From NCBI RefSeq assembly GCF_050948175.1, contig NC_135198.1:8197001-8261000 (forward strand): a DNA stretch of 64,000 nt, written 5' to 3'. This DNA is from Xylocopa sonorina (taxonomy: Eukaryota > Arthropoda > Insecta > Hymenoptera > Apidae). Shown piece by piece: positions 25,756 to 37,500 of the stretch. The notes under the pieces are model-generated. The model saw only the letters and a program-made list of their open reading frames with translations. It was not told the origin of the DNA and searched no databases. A program made the translations under genes and the position numbers. Each line of letters begins with the position of its first letter. Positions within the stretch are counted from its first letter, which is position 1.

Positions 25756-28700
25756 GGAACAAATTCATACGTTTCAACACCAACTCGATTCTCAGAGTAA
25801 CATTAATCGATGCTCTTAATATGTACGCGTTAATCTATGACTCGGGACGAGCCTCGAGGTTCTCCAACGAGACGTAAAGATCGAAGGGTGACATTCACAA
25901 TTTCCTTATCACCCTTAGCTTTATCCCCAAATTTCATTGTCATCCGAATTCTTCCCGCATGGATAAACCTTCCATCCTGAGAATCGTTTCGTATCTCCAG
26001 CGTATCGATTCGTTCGCAAAAATCGTGTACACGAATGTTCCATCCGGCTACGAAAGTACTCGTCGAATTGATCGCAGCACCGTACGTTATCGCGACCCAA
26101 AGAACGAACGATCGATCGACAACAGGCCGTTCCATTAAGCAAGCCGTTCTATTGCGCAATCGGGGATCCGGCACCGTTAATAAACGCCCGGCTGACACGC
26201 GTCCCTGACCTGCCCGAGGTGTCGCTAAACCAGCGTATTTTCCGACAATTACCCAGCGACACATAGACGAACGCGCGCAGCTGTGTAATATCCAACATTG
26301 CACGATCAGCGGCCACGGGTTGGAGCCGTTGAACGATCGGGTGGCTGGTCAGCCGCGTGGCCAGCTTGCCACAACCAATTACCGCCCTCTCATTAACTTT
26401 GTAATAATCATCGTCGTCTCCGCAGCGTTGTGTTCCCAGCGTTCCGCTGCCCCTCGCGCGGCTCGCGTCTCAGCTCCGTGGCAGCGTGAAATCGCTCGTG
26501 AAAAAGACCGCTCGAAGCGAGCGTCACGATTGTCGCGCGTCCATGAAAGCGTTGTTCCCGACTTGCAGCTACCTTCTTCCGGTATTGCGCGAGCGCCGGC
26601 TACGTGGGAGGGCAGACCTGTTTTCTTTCGAGTTGGTCGCGTTCGCGGTGTCAAGGCACCGGGGTAAACGAGTTGACTGGTCAGCGGTGGTCGTGTTTCA
26701 CTCTTTACGCTGGGAGAAGGAGGAATGAAAGGGTTAACGGAGGAGACAGACCTAGAAAAGCAGTGCTTGTTTTTGTCGAGGTGAGAAAACGAATAGAGTG
26801 TTCTGGCAGAAAGGAGAACCAGAGGATCGCTTTACGGAAGTCACGCCTACGGTGGCAGCAAAAAGTTTTCAACCTGTTCAGGAATGGTCTTTTTGCGGAC
26901 AGCGAGAATCGTGGTTCGCGAAAATGGCGACAGCTACTGGGTTTCGTTGATATATAGAAAACGTAACAAAACGATGTCTGATGTTTGGAACAGCTACACA
27001 GTCTGGCACAGTATCAGACTAGATAATGTGGATAAACATCACGTAAGGGGGCCATAAATGACTTCCCCGCTGCCCGCTCTCCAACCAGGGTTCCCGTTGG
27101 CTATAATCACAAGCCTAAGGCGCAACGCTCGAAACCCGTTGTTCTCCAGAGGTACAGGCGTCGTCGCCATTGTGCAAGTTAGTTGCGAGACGGGGAGGCC
27201 CTGCTGGCCGTCGCTGAATAATTCGAGGAGACGCGCGATCGAACGGACCCTGAACGCGGACAGATTTTAATTAAGGAAATTAAGCTATTTATTGGGGCCG
27301 CCCTCGTCGAGCCGCTTCTGCGTTGGCACGAGCCGTCTTGTCCCTGGCACCTTTTTCCCTTCCCAAGCTGAGAACAAAGCAGGGCTCCGGCTCTCGTCTC
27401 CCGCTCTCGAATCCGTTTCTTCCTCGCCCTTTCCGCCTCCTTAACGAGGCTAATTGCTCGGAGAACTCCGCGAGAACGAATCGACCGCCGCGATACGGAA
27501 GGTTCTCGCGGTAGGGGAAAAACAACGATGTAATTTCGCTGGAGAACTGACGATCTTTCCCTCCCTTCCTTTTTTTTTCTTTGGTTCCACTCCCTGTCGA
27601 GTGTTCGTTAAACATCGTCGCTGGAAAACGTTCGGTCGCGGTGTCCGGCCTTTGCTGTCGAGATTCGGCGGGTTTGTTTGCCAGGCGGGGTTAATGGTAT
27701 TGCGACTTTTCGATTGGAAATTAAAAGGGGACCCGTGACTGGACTTTCACAGGGCGGAGTGGAATTCTCTCGATGGAGCGAAATAGCTTGGAGATTCTAC
27801 AGATAGGGTTGTCGCCCCTTCGCGCGGGAGATGTAGGGTTACGTCGTCAAGGGGAAGGAAATGCTTCTCGCTGTAATTAACAGTTTTCTATGTTTATTTT
27901 AACGCGATATTACGGAACAGCTGGCAGTGTCACTGATGACCGTAACTATTTTAATTGTTTAATAAACGAAAGATCCCCGAAGGTTGGCGCCATCGATGAG
28001 GGTGGGTTTAATTTTATTAGAGAAGAAGGTTGTAAGAGGCTGAGACAGTGGTACGAAAAGTTGGGAATCAGATCAAACGATCGCGAAAAGTAGGACGTAA
28101 ATTGTCGAACGATTATGTCGAGCTGTAACGAAGTGCATCATCGAACGTGGAAATGGAACGCGTGCATCGGAAATACTTCGCATCGGTTCGGAGAAACGCG
28201 CGCGTCGTACGCGCATTCCGAGGCTTTGCAAAGCGATAAGTGGAGGCGTTCATGCGAACACGTGCCTGATTGCGAGTTGCTTGAATTCACGTTTCCTTCG
28301 AGGGTTTCGAATATCACGCAATTTTTAACATGCAACTCGGCTGAGTTATTGACCAAGTATTCCGCGGGACCAGAAGTTGATGCGAAACGAAGAAATTTGA
28401 TCGATTCGCTCGTTTCACGCGAGAAACCCGTGAACTTTGAGTTTCGATTACTCGTGAAGTGCAATATGCTCCTGAACGTTCAGAATTTGATTCGACGAAA
28501 GTATAACAAGCCCTTTGTGATGCTTGCCGCGCTACTTTAGCAGCTACGTCACGTATCACTAATTCGTCGTCTCCTCGACTACGTAAATCGAATAACAACG
28601 TTTGAATTGCATGTATGCGCGACACATAACAAAGCCGGCCATTCAGCTCTCCGCGTTTGACGAGGGACATTATGCGTCTCCGAATCGGGCAAAGGCCGCG

Positions 28701-28995
28701 CGTAACAAAGCCGAGTGACAACGCTCGTGAAAAGGAGGCTCGCGCGAGGAACGCCTGCCACGACGAGAACAAATATCACCAGCGGAAAAAATAGACGTGG
28801 CTGCACTTGAGCCACCGTCAAAGAATTTCCTTTATCCGGTTATATTGAAATTTTTAGGGGTCCCGGGACCGGCGACGAGGCCATTCGTGCACGAGCGTAT
28901 AACGAGTAACACGGTCTTTATTGCGGAACGAAAAGTCGTATAATAGGCGGCGAGGCGTGTTTTCCTTTTATAGGGTGCGTGCAACTGCGAATGGA

Positions 28996-29019
28996 ATATA
29001 TGTATACGCGTATATATAT
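28996..29019. repeat. Alternating purine-pyrimidine run
   Basis: Twenty-four nucleotides alternate strictly between purine and pyrimidine: AT steps on both sides of a central TACGCGTA. Such runs are prone to Z-DNA or cruciform formation; whether that occurs here cannot be told from sequence. It lies in a gene-free stretch. Confidence 0.55.
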
Positions 29020-32000
29020 TCGACGAGAGACGGCGAGAGAGGGTGGAGAGGCACGCGAGGGTTGCAGCAGACGCGATGTGCCTCGCCTCGATGATACACG
29101 CGCCCGTGCTATCCAAGGAGGATCTTCCTCGACGATGTGTATGCGCCTCAGGAGACTCCAGGGTCCCCTTCGTCGAACGGCCCTGGACGACCCTTAATTT
29201 CGTACTAACGCTTTTCCTACTTTGTTCGACCGACTTCTATCTGTCACGCGGGTCTCGCGGGAACTTTGAAGGGAAACGCATCGCCTCCTTACGCGTCGCC
29301 CTCGTACATATCGATACGTGCACGAGTGCACTGCTAATTTCTTACGAGATGACTTTTGAGTCATGTTTTGACAAGTGTTTAAAGATTGATGAAGTATCGT
29401 AGCGTCTGCAATTTCACTTGAATGTCGTTTAGGAGAATTAGTTCATTAGATAGGTCTTGTAGGGAATAGAAAAATCGAACGTGTAATTATTTCTTGATCA
29501 CTTTCTGGAAAGCACCGTCGAACTGTTTTCGTCTACTCCTGGACTTAGATTGGCAACGATTTATCGAACCGCCGTGCCGCGTAACTCTATGGTGATACAC
29601 GGTCCCCACACTTGCGACTTGCGAAGGGAATTTTTCTCCGTTAATCAACGTTCGCGCGAAAAGCGTGATCGCCTCGCTCGAAAATAGATTAATCACGGCA
29701 GAAACGCGCAGTCATCGCACGGTACCAGGAAACACGGTTCCCATTCTCGTTACTCTCGTTACCAGCCGACGTAGCAGAATCTTTCCCTTCAATTACCAAT
29801 CATTTATATCCTACATCGCGCCGACATTACCTGCGCTTTTTACTCGAACGAAAGTTCTTAGCCACCTACCACGGTCTCTCTCGTTTCTTCCCGATGACTG
29901 GAGATCCCGGGGAAAACACGGTCCTTCGTCGAGTTTCATCTCATCCGTTGCACGAAATTGTCAAGCACAGTCGACTCGAGGTTCACGATTTATCGTCGAC
30001 ATTCTACGCGTTCGAGGAGCGAATTATTAAGTGGCGGATGACTAACGAAGGGGGTTGGTTTTCACAACGTCGTCAGTCAGCCTTGTGTTCCGAGAACAAC
30101 CGTCGGAACGGAGCGGCGTTCGTTCGTTTCAGCCTGGTCGAAACGGGATAGGCGTCGATGGGCCTCGCGCAATATTCAAGCACGGTGGAAAGTTTATCGG
30201 AAGGACGATAAGCAGCGGAGTCTCGAGGCTCGCCATGGATGGCGTCATCGGTTTTGCCACGGGGATCGATGCTCGAGTGCTGCGTGAGTGGTTCTTGCCG
30301 GATTGTTTAGACTCCGAAAGACGTGGCTGGTCACGTTCTCGATATCAGACGCGTAGCTGCGTTTCGTATACAATCGCACCCTCCCTTTCAACGGTCGGCT
30401 ACGTAAGTTATTGCCCTAACGAACTCAGACGACGCGACGACGTCCGCTTTCATTTTTTCTTTTCTCTTTTCCCTCTCACAATGCCCTGGCTTGTAAGTAT
30501 ATACGTGTTCCGTGTCCATCGCTCTGTTGTATTCCTTTCGAATCGATCCGTTTCGATGGTCCTGCACGTGCGTTCCCATCGAGCGAGATGGAATTCCAAA
30601 TTCGTGACTGGGTTGTTGAATCTTGCGGAGCTATTGGGGCACCTCTCGTCGCATAGTTTCGTCTACCGACGAATTGCTTTTTACTTGCTTCGTTTTCATC
30701 GACTTTTGATATCGAAAAGGTTCTCGAGATAGTTCAAGGTTTAAATGCCCCTTATTAAACTCGATACACGTATCTATGAGTGCGAAAAGAATCTGAATTA
30801 CAAAGACACGTCGTAAACGAGGTACGAACCCAGATATCGTTCCTACGTTCCAAGAGTTCGTAAAAAACTGTTCTTATTTTCGAAAACCGCCCGCGCAGTT
30901 CGCGAGAACGTAAAAACCCTGTAAAAAATTCCCAGTAAGATCGCTCGGACTTTTCCCAGGCGCGATCCGCGCGAACGATTCGACCCGAAGGGGCGCGAAA
31001 GCTGACGCGAGCCGGATTTATTCCGAAAGTTCGATTTACTTTTTTTTCGCGTGCTGGAAACCGGACCGATTCTTTTTTTCCCCGCTCGCGGATCGCAGAC
31101 GCGCTTTCCCTCGCGCCAAAACCGAAACTTTCTCTATAAATTAGACTGGTCCCGTAGGAGCCACCACTGGGCTCGATATTTAATTTCTTATTTATCACCA
31201 CGGCTCCCTTCGAAATCGTTAATTTTCACGGCCGCGTTCGAGAGCCTCCGACGAGCCAATTTCCGCGTTCGACCGCCGCTCGCTCCACCCTCTTCGGCGA
31301 ACATTCTCGCAGCTACGACGAGACGCGGCCGACACTTTCGCGCTTGCTCGTTTCCGCGGCAAAGTTCGACCCTAAAGCCGCAGATTGATGCGTCGAATTA
31401 TATTTGTCGCGCGCGGCGCAGCTGCCGTCTAAATTATACGGTACATTTAGCCGGGCCACCCCACGGCTGGGCCTGTGGGTCCTCCGCGACAACGGCCACC
31501 GCGCGCACCCCCTCGATGGCTTTGATGTACTCCGTCGCGCGTCCTAGTCGATGAATTTTATTCCACCTTTGCGGTTGTCCGGCAGCCAGGCACACGGCCG
31601 ATCGATCACGCGAACGCTGGTCCGTTTTAATAACTGTCAAACGACCAGCGCTGGCTGCCGTCGAACGAATCCGTTGGAACGATTCGATGACCTCTTGGAG
31701 ACGCGATCATCGCGATCGAATAGGTAATCGTTCGAACCTTTGGCGGTCTCTGATGGGAACGACGCGCGATTAAACAGTTAAAATTCCGCTCGGAACTGGT
31801 GGGAACGAGGCATCCGGATTTAGCGAAGTTCATCATGGATGAGCATTATCGAGCTGGTAACATTTGGGTCGCATAAATTTGGATAGAATAGGACGCTAAG
31901 TTACCGCGACTTTGATAATAAATTTCTTATCTGGAACCTCTTTATTACACACGGTTGTAACAGAGAGTTCTACGTGCCTGTGTAAGGATGTACTATCTCC

Positions 32001-33243
32001 GGCGGATTTTGCAATTCATATCGGAACTGTTTTCTGAAACTCACTTTTTATTATTCACTTCTGGGCGGTATTTGCTCGCGGCGTATCCGTAGAGCGAACG
32101 AGTAAGAAGTTCACTGATATTATTGCTCAGGTATACATGGAATACATTATTAAAGGCCACATTTATAATGTTCAACTCCTGACTGCATCTTAAAGTCATA
32201 TCTTAAAGTCCCGATCCGGTCTAAACTTGGGGATATTCTACCGGTGAACGCGAACTTTCGGATTACCCGGGACCACCGTTTCAGAAGATATCGGTATACG
32301 TACATATAACGAAATATTTAATAGAACAGTTCCTGCTTATCAAGTTCGTGTATCTCGCGTAAAATTGCAATATGTGATCCTGGATGCTTCGCTGTTTCGC
32401 CAGATCGCGTGGAACTTGATTTTATGCGTTCAAATCCTAGCCCCGCGGTAGAACAGCGCACAGCGACGTGCTCGCGAATTTCGAAAATATTGTAAAAGCC
32501 GAAACGAATTGAGACAGAGACAGAAATACGGTTTCTGATGTTGTAAAAAATATTTTCCGAGTCCGTGTAGAACAGATTTGGAATAAAATTCGATTGATAT
32601 ATAACGACAAGCGAAATGAAATTGGTAATTTGCAAATGAAATTTATTTCGACTCAATTTTGCTGGACGTTTCGCGGGACGTGTTGCGGCAGGTGATGGAT
32701 TTTTTTGATTAAAGTCACGGGTCTACGTAATATTTTCGATTCAATCGATCCTTGAATTGCAAATATCCGATCCTCTTCGGTTAACGACGTTTCGGAAAAA
32801 AGTCAGAGGTTATCGATTTTCAATCGATAAACGCCGTCTTATATCAACACCAGAGGGAGCACGGTCAGAGTGTTGCGAATAAACAGCTTGAAAAATTCGT
32901 TCGGCTGAAAGCACCGGCGAAACTTCAACCCCGTCTTTCCATTATTCAATTTTCGTGCCCCTTGAATCTGGCCGAAGGAGGACGGTGGCCAAATATTTCC
33001 TTCGTTTCTTTCTTGAATCGTTTATCTTCCGGCAAAGGCGTCCCGGTTGCCCCCATCGTTTAGTATCCATTATAAAGTATAATTCCCATTGAAGATCTGT
33101 GTGCGCTGATTCACGTGAATCGCCTCTGACGAACGAATCGAGCGGGACGAGCTCGCGTTGATAAATTTCTGCGTGCGTTCGTTTACACGTGAATCTCTGA
33201 AAATCAACGGGAATTGTCAATGTTTCGAAAAATCTATCGTTAC

Positions 33244-33275
33244 CTTTTTTTTTATTTTTTTTTCCATTTTCTTTT
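33244..33275 (+). repeat. T-rich low-complexity block
   Basis: Runs of T9-T10 are separated by single A and CCA interruptions. It is simple low-complexity DNA within a generally AT-rich kilobase; no terminator or acceptor role is evident. Confidence 0.65.
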
Positions 33276-34500
33276 AATCAATTTTAGTCCGCTCGTCGCC
33301 CGTGCATGGTGAATTTATTCTTTCGGTATCGCGCAGAAATATTTAAACAGAAATGTACAGGATATCGTATATACATTTGTGCATTAATAATCCTATTCAT
33401 TAAAACATTTTTACGTTCCTATTCGGTCGGTTCGATTTTTCAGTGGAAAAGTGTCGGGGAACGGTGAAATATCGATGGTATAATTAAATCCTGTTACAGA
33501 ATATTAATTGGAGGATCAGGTTTCGCTGGGAATGTGATATACTGTTATTAATCCTTGAATATTTAGTAGAACTAGTGTCACGAGTTCACGTTGAACATTA
33601 GTAATACCGAATAATTTTCGATACAAATTACTCGACGTTGACCTTAATATTGCTCGCCTATAAACTGCTTCTAAACAGAGCATTGTTTACTCCCTTCGAG
33701 AAATTATGAAAGTTTCCGTAAATTAACCCATCCGATCGTTCGCGATACACAGATGACAAGTATCGATTAGCGCTGCAACAGTGGAAGCCACTTTACCAGC
33801 TCTTTCTCCGGCCACGTCGCTAAAGCTAAGCTGACTGCCAACGGAGGAGCTTTTAAGGATACACTGGGTGGTTCTGAAAATTGGAACGGGTTTCATCTTT
33901 GCCAAAAACGGGAGTAAAAAGGGTCGCTTAACGAGGGAGCATCTTCTCGTATAATTTTCTCTCTTCTTTAAATCGCAATCGAACAAATTGCGTTTCCTCT
34001 TTCTACCCTATTACACTAAGAGCATCTTAACCTAAATATTACAGAAAGTGTACCCGGTATTTTCGCGTCACCCTAATAAAACCGCTCGCGGATACCACGC
34101 TCGGTTCGTTAAAGGCGAAAGCCAAGAAAATGAATATTCCACGGGTTGCAACTCGTTAATTGCCTCTTCGCGGGCGACGAACGAACGCGTACGCTTCCGC
34201 CGTGTCCGTCACCTGGCGTTAATTAAATCCACGCGGCTCTCGTTCGAGCTTTCGTACAGCCTAACGTATTCACAGAAGGGCGTGCGATTACGTTCGCGAC
34301 GCGCGATTAAAAATTCATCGTCGACCGCGCGAAGGGTGACACGTTCCTCCCGTAACGGGTCAACCCTGACTACACGGAGCTTTTTAAGCCGTTGTCCCAC
34401 CACCGTTCAACCACGCTCCGAGCAAATTCTACAAAGTCCATCGTCGTACACACACGTTCTTAACACGTAAAACCGGCTGGCGATCATTAAAAATCTGCAA

Positions 34501-37500
34501 CTTCGTTCCTTAAACACATTTCACGAACCCTTGACAAACTTATTAAATATTTTTATTAAATATTCCATCGCAAGGTACCAGAGTATACAACACTTCTACC
34601 ACAAGTTTGGCAATCCTTCGATCTCGTACGATTACTATTCACGAACCAGAGTAGCAACGCCCGCGCTAGCACGACCCCGGCGTCGATTCTTTCACCCCCT
34701 CGCGCATATAAGTGCTGCCTTAAAGGCGAGCGAACGTGACTCGATTTCCTTCCCGCGTGTCGTCGATATCGTCGACGATGAAGAGGGTTCGCTGAGAGGG
34801 CTGACACGTTGTTTACGCGAAGACGTTCGAAAAAGGACGAACGACCGCGGGATGTGGCGGTTCCGCGACGGAGGACAAGGGAAAGCGCGTGTCGAAGGGA
34901 CACGCTGGCGCGGGGTGGCGTATCGAACGCGGCGGTGGCGCATTTCCCCGTGGATTTCACGAGGACGACGCCGTGTTGCCGGGAAATTCGTTGACCCTCG
35001 GTGTAATAACCGCGACGTGGAGCCGTCGTGTTGGTGGTCGGTGCCGCCACCGCCGCCGTTTTGCCGCGGCATCTTCCGTACACGCGTTGTCAGGTCTGCC
35101 AAGCCGTGCGGAGGGGGTGGTTTTCATACGTGACTCGTAAAATACTCCAAACTCGTTGGATGACCCGTCTTGCGTTAATACGCTCCGCCGTTACGACCAC
35201 GCCTGTTCGTCCTTCCATTCTTCCGTATGATTATGCCTCTCGTTGCCAGTGAATTCTCTGGATTATCTCTGTACGCGATGCGGCTTCGATTGGCGCGGAA
35301 TCGCGTGGCTTTACGGCCGTCTCGATGGCTGGGCCATTTAACAGTCTGTATATCGGATGTTACTTTAAATTGGAGGCTTTAAGAGGGCTCGTAATAACGA
35401 CATTACGATGTACGAGGGGGGGTATATTTATTTTCACGTCGATATTTAACTTAAACGACTGCACGCGCTCGACGCGTAAAAGAATAAACTTCGACCGTCG
35501 ATTTCACGTCCAACTGGGCCGCGCGGAATATATCAGTTTACGAGACCGCTTGATATTTGCAACGCGCATCGCGTCCTCCGGCTACTGACAAGAACCAAGC
35601 ATCCATTTGCTCGCACAGGGCTCCATATTTGTTCATTTGTATTTTGTTACGTGGCCGGCGGCGTATCGTTTCGCGTTTTAATGTAATGTCTTGTTTATCG
35701 ACGGGAATCAATCAGCCGGCGTGCGTACGTGTTCGCTCGAACAGCGAACGGCAAATCGAATCGGAAGAAATGGAGCCCGCGGAAACGGTTTGCCGAACGT
35801 TTCGAGTAACTCGATCGCGAGCGATTGTTTGCTCAGCGATTACTCGTATAAAATAATCGGGGACTGGGGTCGCCCAAAATAAAGCTGCACGAAGTTCCTT
35901 CTGAACAACTTGGGAAACGTCAATCCTTCCATTATCGTAAAAGCAGCTTTAGAAACAAAGGAGTTCTTCGAAAACAGAACTCCATCGAGCAGATACCCGA
36001 TCGTCCTCTTCCGAATTGCCGTCCGCTCGACGCGAAATACGCTCGTTCGTAAATTCCCAGCTACTCGGTTGCAAACACGCGCGCGTACACGATCGCGCAA
36101 ACGTAGGTGAATGGGGCTGGTTCGATTTTTCCGCGACGTCCCGTTCAGAATCCGCACGTACGTTCCACGTACGAGGTGAAATTTCAAGTGGTGGTCGATC
36201 GCGGAACTCCGCGTTCGCCGACCTCGACGGAATATTATATACGGCACCGGTGGGGGCCTATGAATTATGCATATTTTCCGCGATATGAGTGGCTGAGTGA
36301 TAGGGCGGCACGTAGCTTTGACAGGCTGTAAATTAGAGAGGAAAAACGCGCCGCCTCCAGTTTCACGCCGCGATCCGCGCCTACGGCCAGGGATGACAAC
36401 GGTGCCACCCTCCTCAAGGTGCATCTCTTCCTTCAACCCGTTCAACTTCCTCGCCTCTTTGTCCTGCTTTCGTCCGCGTTTCGTCGCGCGCCAACGGTAC
36501 GTGCAAACCAGATCGCGAGAAATATATCGAATCGAATGCAAAGACATGCGAAATTGAAGTCTGAAAAGCGACGTCGAGTCTATTGGGGACTATTGTTAGG
36601 TGTTTGGAAATTTTACTGTACGATATATCGTGGTCGTATAGCGATAAGTATGTATCTCGAGTTTCCTGCTGGTGTACACTCTGCGTCGTTTGCGGAGAGA
36701 GATCGAGTAGTACGAAAAGAAAATGATCAGACGAGATAAACAAATGTGATATCTTTTAGTTCGATGATGCTGTCCATCAAATTTCTTTATTTATTATTGG
36801 TTTTAGTGCAAATAGTGAGGTGTATTTGTCCACTTTTAATTGCCATTCGCGACAATGTGTCCCGCAGACGCATAATTTTACTCGCAGACCCCGTGGATGC
36901 GTGTATCGATGAATAGTAGAGAGGTGTGAACCGTGTGGCCAGAAAAATACGAGCGCACTCGGTCTCAATTGAACAAACACACGAGCCGTACTTTTTAAAT
37001 TCGTCTCTGGAGAATTTTCACTGCTCGGATCGATTTGATAGATGGAACAGAGGGGAGGTATATAGTGCTATGCCGAGTGGGTGGGTGCATAGTTAGTGGA
37101 AACGAAAAGTTCTTAATTTCCGACGTTTTTCGTTTGCAACGTCCATTTAAATGTTTAATATAAATGGAGAAACTGAAAGCCTCGTTTACCACCAGCCAGA
37201 AATGAATGATTTAGTACAGAAAGATACTCGCAGTTCTACGCACTTTATCTCGTCGAGGCTGTCGCGTCGTACACAATATTTCACGATACCAGTTTTGCAT
37301 TAAAATCGTCCATTAAAGGCGACAGATTTGGGAAAAATTGAAGAGCGCCGGCAACGATTCGAACGATACAGGGTATTACGCGCTAAACGCGTAACAATAT
37401 TTCCGGGTGGCGTACAATTTTCACGGCTCGTCGCAGCTCTTCTAACGGGTTTCATTCCGCGATTAAGTTACTCGACGAAGTGGCCCCCTTTTTCGAGTGG

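Larger units (their letters stand above)
25353..34500. other. Noncoding stretch, no gene recognised
   Basis: Contains T14 (25742-25755), an alternating purine/pyrimidine segment (28996-29019), a T-rich block (33244-33275) and a small hairpin at 32810-32830 (9-bp arms, TTC loop). The longest open frame, 225 codons at 30055-30732 on +, has no domain; a GTAAGTAT donor-like site occurs inside it near 30492, but no clear acceptor precedes it. AT-rich DNA dominates 31,850-33,700. Confidence 0.4.

Noticed and set aside
30055..30732. 225-codon + frame with an internal GTAAGTAT
   Set aside because: No recognisable domain, no acceptor upstream, and the donor-like word lies after only four codons of the nearest ATG.
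32420..32450. GTTCAAATCC, a tRNA B-box-like word
   Set aside because: No matching A-box at the right distance upstream and no acceptor or anticodon stems can be formed.
35840..36547. 235-codon minus frame
   Set aside because: No domain; several + strand frames of 66-106 codons cover the same DNA; no splice signals fit.
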